Below, in pieces: positions 45,133-53,328 of a DNA stretch of 64,000 nucleotides. Below the pieces are notes generated by a model. The model made no database searches, had not been told where the DNA came from, and saw only the letters and a program-made list of their open reading frames with translations. The translations under genes and the position numbers were made by a program. Positions within the stretch are counted from its first letter, which is position 1; the number at the start of each line of letters is the position of its first letter. This DNA is from Cognataquiflexum nitidum (lineage in GTDB: Bacteria; Bacteroidota; Bacteroidia; Cytophagales; Cyclobacteriaceae). The DNA is taken from NCBI RefSeq assembly GCF_022538055.1, contig NZ_JAKZAM010000012.1:85814-149813 (forward strand), written 5' to 3'.

Positions 45133-47016
45133 TCAGTATGCCCTGATCACTTTTCCTTCCATATAGTTGGCAAAAGCCCTGTTTACTACGCGCATTCCTC
45201 CTGAAGTCGGGAAGTCGCCTGTAAAATACCAATCTCCTGAGTGGTCCGGGATGCATTTGTGTAAATTATCAACAGTTTGGTAAATGACTTTTACCTCGGC
45301 GTGAATCTCGTCAGTGGTGATAATAGCTGCTATTTTATCGGATATCTCCTGATCTGTAAATGGCTCATAAAGTGCTTTTACATAATTTTCTGTCAAAATC
45401 TGATTGGTATTACACTTCTCATAGACCTCATCCATCAGGTAACTCATGCCTCTGTCTTTCAACAATTCTACCGTAGCACGGAAGGCGATAAACTCCCTGA
45501 GCTTTGACATGTCGATACCGTAGCAGTCCGGGAAACGGATCTGAGGAGCGGAGGACACGATGATGATCCGCTTGGGATTGAGTTTGTCCAAAGTGGTCAA
45601 AATACTTTTCTCTAAGGTCGTTCCCCTGACGATACTGTCATCGATGACGACAAGTGTGTCTACACCCGCTCTGACCACTTCATAGGTAGTATCATACACG
45701 TTGGCCACCATGGCATCACGGTCAGAGTCATTTGTGATAAAAGTTCTTAATTTGACATCTTTGCTGACCAGCTTCTCTACCCTTGGACGGAAGTTGAGGA
45801 GCTCTTCGAGGTCTTCCAGATGCGGTTTCCCTTCCAACAGCACTTCCCTCCTTTTGGCGCTCAAATAATCTTCGAGTCCTTCAATCATCCCCAAAAAGGC
45901 TGTTTCCGCTGTATTTGGAATGTAAGAAAAAACAGAATTTTTCAAATCAAAATCAATAGCCTTCAGAACCTGTGGCACGAGTGCCCTCCCTAGGGCTTTT
46001 CTTTCTCTGTAAATATCCGGATCCGTTCCTCTTGAGAAATAGATCCTTTCAAAGCTACAGGATTTCTTTTCACGGGCAGGAAGGATTTCGTGCTCGGCAT
46101 AAGATCCGTCTTTGTTGATTACCAAGGCATGTCCCGGTTTGATTTCTTTGATCTGCTTGTAATCCACATTGAATGCGGATTTGATAGCGGGCTTTTCAGA
46201 GGCCACTACGACTATATCCTCATCTGCATAGTAGTAAGCAGGACGGATGCCTGAAGGATCGCGGACAACAAAACTTGAACCGTTGCCAATAATCCCGGCC
46301 ATCGCATATCCTCCGTCAAAATCCCTGCAGGATCTTCTCAGAATTCGCGCGACGTCGATTTCGTTTTCGATGACGGCAGTAATCTGTTCGTTGGAATATT
46401 GGTGTTTGTATTTGTCAAAAATTCGTTGGTTTTCCTCGTCCAAAAAGTGTCCGACTTTTTCCATGACGGTCACGGTATCTGTTTTTTCTTTAGGATGCTG
46501 CCCGAGCTGAACCAGCTTGCTGAACAATTCTTCCACATTGGTCATGTTGAAATTACCTGCCATGACCAAGTTACGGCTCCTCCAGTTATTTTGCTTGAGA
46601 AAGGGATGGCATGTCTCTATGCTGTTTTCTCCATGTGTCCCATAACGAAGGTGACCTAGCCATACTTCTCCTGAAAAAGCCACATTTTCTTTCAGCCAAT
46701 TTGCACTACTCAATCCCTTCTTCCCACCTACTTTCTTGGCTTTTTTGTATTTCTTGTAAATTTTGTCAAAAATATAATTGACTGCTTGTGGCTCAATAGA
46801 TCTATACCTGCTGATGTAGCGGGTACCGGGTTTGGTGTCAAGCTTGATGTTGGCAACACCTGCGCCATCTTGACCTCGGTTGATTTGCTTTTGCATCAAG
46901 ACATACAACCTGTTGGGAGCATACAGCGGGGAACCGTACTTTTCGATATAGTATTGGGGCTCTTTTCGAAGCCTGATCATCGCAATACCACATTCATGTT
47001 TGATTTGGTCACTCAT
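45133..47016 (-). CDS. purF: Amidophosphoribosyltransferase, long Bacteroidota-type PurF-like protein
   Basis: Transfers the amide N of glutamine to PRPP, giving phosphoribosylamine in purine synthesis. 627 aa from ATG 47016. The class II glutaminase domain begins MSDQIKHECGIAM, so Cys9 becomes N-terminal only after loss of eight residues; NRGQDGAGVAN and GHLRYGTHGENS follow. The PRTase domain has VVIDDSIVRGTTLEKS and FPDCYGIDM. It exceeds usual PurF (about 470-510 aa) by over 100 residues, with inserts near 110-150 (basic YKKYKKAKKVGGKKG) and 440-500 and a C-terminal tail. Bacteroidota often carry this form beside a normal purF; which is the main enzyme is not known. The frame upstream of 47016 is not conserved. 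Confidence 0.85.
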   Translation of the reverse strand: MSDQIKHECGIAMIRLRKEPQYYIEKYGSPLYAPNRLYVLMQKQINRGQDGAGVANIKLDTKPGTRYISRYRSIEPQAVNYIFDKIYKKYKKAKKVGGKKGLSSANWLKENVAFSGEVWLGHLRYGTHGENSIETCHPFLKQNNWRSRNLVMAGNFNMTNVEELFSKLVQLGQHPKEKTDTVTVMEKVGHFLDEENQRIFDKYKHQYSNEQITAVIENEIDVARILRRSCRDFDGGYAMAGIIGNGSSFVVRDPSGIRPAYYYADEDIVVVASEKPAIKSAFNVDYKQIKEIKPGHALVINKDGSYAEHEILPAREKKSCSFERIYFSRGTDPDIYRERKALGRALVPQVLKAIDFDLKNSVFSYIPNTAETAFLGMIEGLEDYLSAKRREVLLEGKPHLEDLEELLNFRPRVEKLVSKDVKLRTFITNDSDRDAMVANVYDTTYEVVRAGVDTLVVIDDSIVRGTTLEKSILTTLDKLNPKRIIIVSSAPQIRFPDCYGIDMSKLREFIAFRATVELLKDRGMSYLMDEVYEKCNTNQILTENYVKALYEPFTDQEISDKIAAIITTDEIHAEVKVIYQTVDNLHKCIPDHSGDWYFTGDFPTSGGMRVVNRAFANYMEGKVIRAY

Positions 47017-47555
47017 TGGATTTGTACACGAGTCTTTACTGGAAACGCAAAGGTAAATCTTTTTTAGAAGGATATAGAAGTAAATAAAGTTCGGTTTATA
47101 TAAAATTTTGTCGCCCGCCAAAGTATTTACCAACCACGTCATCTCGATCATAAAATTCCCAAATGTAAAACCTCCCACCAAAACAGCAGAAAACAAACTG
47201 ACCTAAAATTGCAGACTCCATAATTTGTAAATGGTCAATTCCTCAATATTTGGGGAATTTTTCCCCTATTTGGGAAAGAACTTCCCCACTTTTGAATCAG
47301 AAAAAACCTATTTAAAGCAAATCAAGGACATTTTCTCCATTGGCACAGCATATGCAAATAGGGTAAACATGATACAGAAATTTAAAAGCAACTTTTCCCT
47401 GATGGGTGATCATGAAGAGTTAAACTCTCAGGAAAAGGAAATCCGATCTTAATAATCAGAAAATTTGAAAAGTCTATTTCTGTGCCAAAAGCTTAGAATG
47501 ACAGCATTTAAATAAAATAAAACCAATTATCAATTTTAACTAAAACAAATTTATT
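47017..47555. other. Spacer with a candidate sigma-54 promoter
   Basis: 539 bp. It holds a perfect GGGGAA-TTT-TTCCCC palindrome (47252-47266), a TGGCAC/TGC pair spaced like a sigma-54 promoter (47341-47356) and a 73-codon plus-strand frame (47231-47452) that I judge spurious, since it spans the promoter-like site and has no recognisable features. Confidence 0.5.
47341..47356 (+). promoter_or_regulatory. Candidate sigma-54 promoter
   Basis: TGGCAC-AGCAT-ATGCA: GG (47342) and GC (47354) are exactly 12 bp apart and only one base departs from TGGCAC-N5-TTGCW. It faces the small exported protein gene about 190 bp downstream and, beyond it, a sigma-54 activator gene. Confidence 0.5.
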
Positions 47556-47882
47556 ATGAAAACTCGATTTATTATCCCCGCAATGTTTGCAATTGGAATG
47601 GCTACAGCTCCCTTGATGGCAAACCCAACAATCGTCACAGATGCAAATTCTGAGATGAGCATATCGCAAGAACAAGAGAAAGTAAAAGTCGATCCGGCAA
47701 ATCTTCCTGCTCCGGTCAAAGAAGCCATCGAAAAAGATGAGGCTTTGAAAGCTTTGAAAATCAGTGAAGCATGGCAGGTGAGCGGCGAAAACGCGCCGAA
47801 TCATTTTGTGATAAAGTTTGACAATGCAGGTGAAGAACTTATCAAAAAGTATACAGCCCTAGGAGAAGTGATTGAAGACTAA
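47556..47882 (+). CDS. Small exported protein of unknown function
   Basis: 108 aa. Signal peptide MKTRFIIPAMFAIGMATAPLM, then a short linker and an alpha/beta domain (LPAPVKEAIEKDEALKALKI, EAWQVSGENAPNHFVIKFDN, ELIKKYTALGEVIED). The helix-strand-strand pattern with a closing Gly-turn resembles PepSY-like periplasmic domains, but no firm match can be claimed. It has its own terminator, lies downstream of a sigma-54-like promoter and is followed by a sigma-54 activator gene, so it may be a target of that regulator. Confidence 0.7.
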   Translation: MKTRFIIPAMFAIGMATAPLMANPTIVTDANSEMSISQEQEKVKVDPANLPAPVKEAIEKDEALKALKISEAWQVSGENAPNHFVIKFDNAGEELIKKYTALGEVIED

Positions 47883-47903
47883 TCAATCTTAAATTGTCAG
47901 ATT

Positions 47904-47938
47904 AAAAAGGCACCAGAAATATTCTGGTGCTTTTTTTG
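47904..47938 (+). terminator. Terminator after the small exported protein gene
   Basis: GCACCAGAA/TTCTGGTGC stem (9 bp, loop of 3) with an A run before it and seven T after it. Confidence 0.85.
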
Positions 47939-47971
47939 TTATAGTTTCATCTCAACGCAGAATGGATCGAG

Positions 47972-49306
47972 ATGCAAAAAATACTTTTAACCGAAGATGA
48001 CATTACCTACTCTAGGATAATCCGCAATTTTTTAGAGAAAAATAATTTTGAAGTCCAATCAGCCAACAGCATGGCCCAAGCTATTCCTATAATTCAATCA
48101 GGATGGCCACAGCTCATCATCACCGATTACAGGCTTCCTGATGGAAATGGACTGGAGTTGCTTGAGCTTTCTATCAAGAAAAAACCAGACCTTCGAGTCA
48201 TCCTGATCACCAATTATTCCGATATCAGGATCGCCGTGAAAGCCATGAAAATGGGGGCTTATGAGTACATCACCAAGCCTATTAACCCGGATGAATTGCT
48301 TATCACGGTAAAAGAGGCGCTTTCAGGAAGCCAAGTTTCCATACCCCAAATACAATTTCCGGATAAAAAAGAATCCGACTATGTAAAAGGAAAAAGCGCA
48401 AAGGCCACCAAATTGGAGGAGTTTATAAGTCTTGTCGCTCCTACCGAACTCAGTGTGTTGATTTTGGGAGAAACCGGGACCGGAAAAGAATACGTGGCAA
48501 AGAAAATCCATCAAAACTCAAATCGAAAAGACAGTCCTTTTGTGGCCATTGATTGTGGAGCATTGTCCTCCGAACTTGCCGGCAGCGAGTTGTTTGGACA
48601 CATCAAAGGCTCATTTACAGGAGCATTGGAGAATAAAATCGGTCATTTTGAACAGGCAAACGGAGGCACAATATTTTTGGATGAAGTGGGTAATCTTGGC
48701 TATGACATTCAGATCAAACTTTTAAGAGCCATAGAAGAACGAAAAATCCGAAAAATCGGCGCCAACAAAGAAACGGACATAGACGTACGGATTATTGCAG
48801 CGACCAACGACGTACTTAAATCCGGAAGTCAGGACGGTAACTTCAGAGAAGACCTTTACCACAGATTAAATGAGTTTACCATCAACTTAGAGCCGCTGCG
48901 CAACCGCAAAGAAGACATCAGGCTTTTCACAGCACATTTTATCCATCAAAGCAATCAAAGGCTTGTAAGAAATGTAAAAGACATAGACCCGGAGGTCGAA
49001 CGGATTTTTATGGAATATACCTGGCCGGGAAATCTTCGCGAACTGAAAAACATCGTGAGAAGAGCGGTACTTCTATGTCAGGAAAGCTTTATTACCAAAG
49101 ATTTACTTCCTCAAGACTTATTGGTGACAAAGCCCCTAGCCGGATTGGATGCCGAAGATTATAGAAGAGATTTGATTAATCATGAGAAAGAAATGATTGA
49201 CAGGGTACTCAGGGAAGTGAGGTTTAACAAATCAAAAGCTTCCCAACTCCTAGGTATGGACAGGAAAACCCTCTATAATAAAATGGAAAAATACGGTCTG
49301 AAGTAA
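47972..49306 (+). CDS. Sigma-54-dependent response regulator, NtrC family
   Basis: 444 aa enhancer-binding activator. Receiver domain (1-120) with phospho-acceptor Asp52 (LIITDYRLPDGNG) and Lys102 (ITKPINP). AAA+ domain (about 138-370) with Walker A GETGTGKE (166-173), the sigma-54 contact loop in the variant form GSFTGA (213-218; usual GAFTGA), Walker B GGTIFLDEVGNLG, and arginine finger region EDLYHRLNEF. Fis-type HTH at the C-terminus (FNKSKASQLLGMDRKTLYNK). The convergent hybrid kinase gene abuts its stop codon and may be its partner. It activates sigma-54 promoters such as the candidate at 47341. Confidence 0.94.
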   Translation: MQKILLTEDDITYSRIIRNFLEKNNFEVQSANSMAQAIPIIQSGWPQLIITDYRLPDGNGLELLELSIKKKPDLRVILITNYSDIRIAVKAMKMGAYEYITKPINPDELLITVKEALSGSQVSIPQIQFPDKKESDYVKGKSAKATKLEEFISLVAPTELSVLILGETGTGKEYVAKKIHQNSNRKDSPFVAIDCGALSSELAGSELFGHIKGSFTGALENKIGHFEQANGGTIFLDEVGNLGYDIQIKLLRAIEERKIRKIGANKETDIDVRIIAATNDVLKSGSQDGNFREDLYHRLNEFTINLEPLRNRKEDIRLFTAHFIHQSNQRLVRNVKDIDPEVERIFMEYTWPGNLRELKNIVRRAVLLCQESFITKDLLPQDLLVTKPLAGLDAEDYRRDLINHEKEMIDRVLREVRFNKSKASQLLGMDRKTLYNKMEKYGLK

Positions 49307-51871
49307 TTATCTAGCAGACACCAAAAACCACTCAGACTGGATATTATCCATCACCTGATTGGTTTCATTGACCAGTTTGTCGATTAATTGGGCTGTTGAG
49401 GCATATTTACCTATTTTCAAATTCCTTTCTATCTCCATTGCCAAGGTGGCACTTTTGATGTTCATTTGAGCAAGTCTACTGGACAAACGGTGGACGGTTT
49501 CGAGTATTTTTTCAAAATCCAAACGCTCCAAAGCCGCTTCAATCCCTAATAAATCCTCTCTGGTTCTATATACAATCTCATGAAGGGTCTCTACAAGCAT
49601 TTCAGTATCACCCATACAAAACTTCAGAAGATCGGTCAAATCATAGCCTTCCATTTTCAAGTCAGAGAATTTCTGAATGTCCTTTTCAGGGTTTGAGGAT
49701 CTTGGTTTAAGCCGCAAAAGTACCCCAACTTGCTTTGTAATTTCCATTTCTTTAAAAGGCTTCAAAATCAAAGCATCAAAACCAGAATGAATCAGCTTTC
49801 TTCCCTCTTCGACAAAAACATTGGCAGTCATGGCAATAACAGGCAATTTTTTGTATTCCTCCATAGAACGGAGAATATGGACCACCTCAAGGCCACTTAC
49901 TTCCGGCATCTGAATATCTATGATAGCAATATCCAAAGCAGTCGGTTTAAATTCTTTTCTAAATGCCACACCACCCCGAAAAGTCAGAACTTTGGCACCT
50001 CTATTTTCCAAAATCAGTTTAAGTAACTGCAGGCCGATGGCATCATCGTCTACCAATAGCACTGAAATTCCTTCAAAAGAATAATCATCAATTTGTTGGA
50101 TATCTGCTTTAACAGGTTCAATAGCCTGACAGGGAAGTGTAAGCTTTACAAGGGTACCTTTCGCAACCTGAGTTTCTATCTGAATGGTTCCTCCGAGTTT
50201 GTCTACAAGTTTTTTGACTATGGCTAAGCCCAACCCCGTTCCTCCGAATTTTCTGTTGATTGCGGTATCACCCTGATTAAATTCTTTGAAAATATTTTTT
50301 CGGATTTCGGGCGTCATGCCCATTCCGGTATCTGCAATCTTGATTTCAAGGTTTTTGTTACCCCAATAGACACCTACATCTATACCCCCTCGTTGGGTAA
50401 ATTTGAGGGAATTGCCCAGAAGGTTATTCAAAATCTGATTGATTCTCAGTTGGTCTCCTATTAGCCATTTCCCTTCTGGAAGGTCAATATTCCAATTGAA
50501 AAACAGCCCATTTTCACGCGCTTTGAATTCAAAAAAGCTTTTTATCGAAAGGAAAAGACGCAATGGATCGAAGGGTTCTTTTACAATCTGAAGCTGTCCT
50601 GCCTCTAATTTTGAAAAATCCAAAATGTCGTTGACTACAGCAATGAGTGTGTCGGAAGCAAATCCGATTCTTTGGACAAACTCCATCCGCTCACCTTGAA
50701 GTCCGGATTTTTCAAGGGCTTTTTGGTAACCTTGTATGGCATGGAGTGGATTCCTGATTTCATGACTCATGTTTGCTAGAAACTCCTGCTTGGTTTTGGC
50801 CAGTTTGTCAGAATGCATCTTCGCTTCTTCCAATTTTTCCCTATATAAGTTGGCTTTGTCCACTTCCTGTAAAATACTATAAACAAATGCCAAAGAACCA
50901 ATCACACCGAGAAACACGAGTACTCCTAAAATCCATGAAACCTTATAGGCAAGGTTGTAGGCTGATTGATTTTGGTTTTTGTATTCTTCAAGCAAATCGT
51001 TTTGGAGGTCAGAAACAAGCTGTTGGATCCTTGAAAAAATTTCTGTGTTTTTACTGATCAGGTTAGCTTCAAGTTGGAAAAATCTATTTTGAAGCCGCTG
51101 TTCGTCCTTGTAGATTTTCTCTACAGCCTCGCGTATGGCAAGGAGCGTTGAATCCTGATTTCCTGTTCTGGGGGGTAATACCGCTTGCGAAGAAGACTTT
51201 ACTTTATTGATGTCCTTGGCGATATCGATTAACTCATCCTGAATATCAAATTCCTCCATTTCAGGCTCATTGGTCACAATCTCTTTTGGAATGGAACCCT
51301 CCGACTTTGGATTTAATGAAGATAGCAGATCTTTGGTCCTCACTTTTCCCAAAAACTGCATGTCGCTCAATTCTTGTTGCCTTTTGATCCTGATCTCTAT
51401 CCCTTTCAATGCTTCGGCACTAAAATTCCTGTTGGCAAGGTAATTCCTGACTTCCTCCAATCCTGCAAAAACTACCATCAGTTCAGAAATAGTCAGGCTT
51501 ATCTCATCATAATTCCGGATTTCAGTTGAATCCAATGTGCTGTTTTTTAACCATTCAAGCCTTTCTTTGACCCGTTTTCTTGTCAGTTCAGAGACTGAAT
51601 CTTTGTCAGAAGTACGCTCTGTTTTGTTGATATCAAGTACATAGACATCAGCCATCAGACCGTTTAATTGTTGGAGTTTTAGGTTTGGTTCGGTGAGCTC
51701 TTGGACCGTATCAAGAAGATTTCGGATGCTGAAATATGTCACAGAACTGACTCCTAATACCAAGATGAAAGCCAAAACAAAACCTATGACAACTTTTCCC
51801 CTGACCTGATATTTTCCTGTGAGCCGCATAGTTGCCTTTTTTTCATTTGAAAAAGGCAATAACTGTTCCAT
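49307..51871 (-). CDS. Hybrid sensor histidine kinase with receiver and Hpt-like domain
   Basis: 854 aa from ATG 51871 (a TTG at 51910 also opens the frame). TM1 near 25-48 and TM2 near 313-336 bound an extracytoplasmic helical sensor rich in Glu/Lys. HisKA follows with His370 (FLANMSHEIRNPLHAIQG), HATPase (LLGNSLKFTQRGG, IADTGMGMTP, GTGLGLAIVKKLVDKLGG), a receiver (VLLVDDDAIGLQLL, AIIDIQMPEVSGLEV) and a C-terminal Hpt-like segment with EKILETVHRLSSRLAQM. The layout matches a phosphorelay kinase. Its stop codon lies directly beside the convergent NtrC-type regulator's stop; pairing is plausible but not shown. Ligand unknown. Confidence 0.93.
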   Translation of the reverse strand: MEQLLPFSNEKKATMRLTGKYQVRGKVVIGFVLAFILVLGVSSVTYFSIRNLLDTVQELTEPNLKLQQLNGLMADVYVLDINKTERTSDKDSVSELTRKRVKERLEWLKNSTLDSTEIRNYDEISLTISELMVVFAGLEEVRNYLANRNFSAEALKGIEIRIKRQQELSDMQFLGKVRTKDLLSSLNPKSEGSIPKEIVTNEPEMEEFDIQDELIDIAKDINKVKSSSQAVLPPRTGNQDSTLLAIREAVEKIYKDEQRLQNRFFQLEANLISKNTEIFSRIQQLVSDLQNDLLEEYKNQNQSAYNLAYKVSWILGVLVFLGVIGSLAFVYSILQEVDKANLYREKLEEAKMHSDKLAKTKQEFLANMSHEIRNPLHAIQGYQKALEKSGLQGERMEFVQRIGFASDTLIAVVNDILDFSKLEAGQLQIVKEPFDPLRLFLSIKSFFEFKARENGLFFNWNIDLPEGKWLIGDQLRINQILNNLLGNSLKFTQRGGIDVGVYWGNKNLEIKIADTGMGMTPEIRKNIFKEFNQGDTAINRKFGGTGLGLAIVKKLVDKLGGTIQIETQVAKGTLVKLTLPCQAIEPVKADIQQIDDYSFEGISVLLVDDDAIGLQLLKLILENRGAKVLTFRGGVAFRKEFKPTALDIAIIDIQMPEVSGLEVVHILRSMEEYKKLPVIAMTANVFVEEGRKLIHSGFDALILKPFKEMEITKQVGVLLRLKPRSSNPEKDIQKFSDLKMEGYDLTDLLKFCMGDTEMLVETLHEIVYRTREDLLGIEAALERLDFEKILETVHRLSSRLAQMNIKSATLAMEIERNLKIGKYASTAQLIDKLVNETNQVMDNIQSEWFLVSAR

Positions 51872-51918
51872 TATCTTTTTTGGAAAATAACGCGGAATCA
51901 ATTGAAACAAAAAATATA

Positions 51919-52425
51919 CTAAACAGTCCTCAATTCAAGGTAGGGCACCCACTCTTCGGCATGCCGTTCGGCATATTCGGCCAAAAAATATCCCAAGCTA
52001 GGTTTGAAAGGTTGGGTTCTGAGCTGCATACCTGCCTGCTCTGGGGTTTTGTCCCCTTTGTAGACATTGCAGCGGTGGCAGGCAGTCACCAGATTTATCC
52101 AATTTGATTTTCCTCCTTTGGACCGGGGCACCACATGGTCCAAAGTAAGCTGTTTTTTGGAACCGCAATATTGACATTCCTGACTGTCTCTACGGAAGAT
52201 ATTGGCCCTGTTCAGCAAAACACCTTTGTAGGGAATGTTCTTATATTCATTCAATCTGATTACGGCGGGGTATTGGAAAGTTTTGGTCACTGTCCTAATG
52301 GTCAGGTCTTGATAAAAAGTCAGGCAACTTACTTTCTCCAGATAAGTCAAGACAAAGGCCTTTTGGACTGTCACCACAGCGACAGGAGAATGATCCAAGT
52401 TTAAAACCAAAACACGTCTTTCCAT
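51919..52425 (-). CDS. HNH endonuclease family protein
   Basis: 168 aa. The HNH zinc-type domain spans about 75-130: two CxxC pairs (CQYCGS and CHRC) and the catalytic core LTLDHVVPRSKGGKSNWINL with His and Asn. The N-terminus VLVLNLDHSPVAVVTVQKAF is characteristic of a widely conserved chromosomal HNH family in Bacteroidota and Cyanobacteria. No restriction or phage genes adjoin it, so it is probably a housekeeping nuclease. The role is unknown. It lies 47 bp from the hybrid kinase start and may be upstream of it in one transcript. Confidence 0.88.
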   Translation of the reverse strand: MERRVLVLNLDHSPVAVVTVQKAFVLTYLEKVSCLTFYQDLTIRTVTKTFQYPAVIRLNEYKNIPYKGVLLNRANIFRRDSQECQYCGSKKQLTLDHVVPRSKGGKSNWINLVTACHRCNVYKGDKTPEQAGMQLRTQPFKPSLGYFLAEYAERHAEEWVPYLELRTV

Positions 52426-52480
52426 AATCCACTAATATAAAATCTTTGGTCAGAAAAACCTGTTGTGGAATTTAAATGTT

Positions 52481-52951
52481 TTAAAACTTCATCTTGGCAA
52501 GCTCTCTTTTTACGTCTTTTTCTTTGATATCCTCCCGCTTGTCATGGAGTTTTTTACCCCTTGCGACAGCTATTTCCATCTTGGCCAAACCCTTGTCATT
52601 GATAAAAATCCTAATCGGAATGACCGAAAGGCCTTTCTCTGAAAATTTTGTTTCGATCTTTTCAATCTCCCGTTTGTTCAACAACAATTTTCTCTCGCGG
52701 ACAGCTTCGTGGTTGTAGCTGGCTGCCATCGAATACGGTGCAATATGCATCTGCTTGACATACAATTCCCCTCTTTGGAAATAGCAATAAGCTTCTGTCA
52801 GGGAGACTTTTCCTTCCCGCACTGATTTTATTTCAGTGCCACTCAACACCAGGCCTGCAGTATAGGTATCCAAGAATTCAAATTCATGACTTGCCTTTTT
52901 GTTCCTGATATTGATGATTTTATCGAATTTATTCTTTTTGGTTACTGCCAT
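52481..52951 (-). CDS. smpB: SsrA-binding protein SmpB
   Basis: Binds tmRNA and brings it to stalled ribosomes for trans-translation. 156 aa from ATG 52951, the usual length. Conserved OB-fold parts: NKKASHEFEFLDTYTAGLVL, GTEIKSVREGKVSLTEAYC, GELYVKQMHIAPYS and the C-terminal tail (VARGKKLHDKREDIKEKD) that enters the decoding centre. The frame runs on upstream to 53083, but that part is the 9-mer repeat tract (RQPLQPLQQ...) and is not SmpB sequence. Confidence 0.96.
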   Translation of the reverse strand: MAVTKKNKFDKIINIRNKKASHEFEFLDTYTAGLVLSGTEIKSVREGKVSLTEAYCYFQRGELYVKQMHIAPYSMAASYNHEAVRERKLLLNKREIEKIETKFSEKGLSVIPIRIFINDKGLAKMEIAVARGKKLHDKREDIKEKDVKRELAKMKF

Positions 52952-52970
52952 CCTTGGTTTTACTATTTGT

Positions 52971-53015
52971 GCTGGTTGTGGTGGTTCTAATTGTTGTAGT
53001 GGTTGTAATGGTTGT
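52971..53015 (-). repeat. 9-mer tandem repeat upstream of smpB
   Basis: Five units in register on the minus strand, reading toward the gene: ACAACCATT, ACAACCACT, ACAACAATT, AGAACCACC, ACAACCAGC. The tract ends 19 bp before the start codon, is nearly G-free, and matches the tract before hutU. Confidence 0.7.
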
Positions 53016-53243
53016 CTGCTGCGGTTTGTCGGGTTGTCAGGTTGTTGGGAACAGGAGCACAACTGTCTACTGAGACTGAACACTCTTACTCTATTTTCTC
53101 TCGGTTCTCGCTTCTTGCTGCTTGTGTCTTGGTCCTTGATACTCCTTTAAGATTTCTCAGTCGTACCTCCTTCTAAATGACAAGGATAGGATTTTTATAA
53201 TCTCAATCCTTTATTCTTTTATCACCTCTAGGTTCTCGCCCTC

Positions 53244-53327
53244 GCTTCTTGCCTCTCGGTTCTCGTTTCTTGCCTCTCGGTTCTCGGTTCTCGTTTCTCG
53301 GCTCTGGTTTCTCGGCTCTCGGTTCTC
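53244..53327 (-). repeat. Heptamer tandem array after tsaD
   Basis: About twelve 7-mers in register on the minus strand, starting 2 bp past the tsaD stop: GAGAACC, GAGAGCC, GAGAAAC, CAGAGCC, GAGAAAC, GAGAACC and further variants. Confidence 0.75.
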
Positions 53328-53328
53328 C

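Larger units (their letters stand above)
52952..53328. other. Repeat-filled spacer between smpB and tsaD
   Basis: 377 bp without a gene. Next to smpB is a 9-mer tract (52971-53015), then a G/T-rich stretch, and next to tsaD a heptamer array (53244-53327). A degenerate 7-bp pattern also appears near 53094-53130. Promoter signals could not be separated from the repeats. Confidence 0.6.

Noticed and set aside
47017..47196. N-terminal extension of the PurF-like protein
   Set aside because: Sixty upstream codons would bury the catalytic Cys far from the N-terminus, whereas ATG 47016 gives the expected short propeptide.
47231..47452. 73-codon plus-strand frame upstream of the small exported protein
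   Set aside because: No recognisable domain or signal peptide; it spans a perfect palindrome and the sigma-54-like promoter, so it is more likely a leader region.
51919..52425. HNH protein as part of a restriction or defence system
   Set aside because: It is a common single-copy chromosomal family and has no methylase, helicase or phage neighbours here.
52952..53083. N-terminal extension of SmpB
   Set aside because: The extension is encoded by the 9-mer repeat tract and is not part of the SmpB family.
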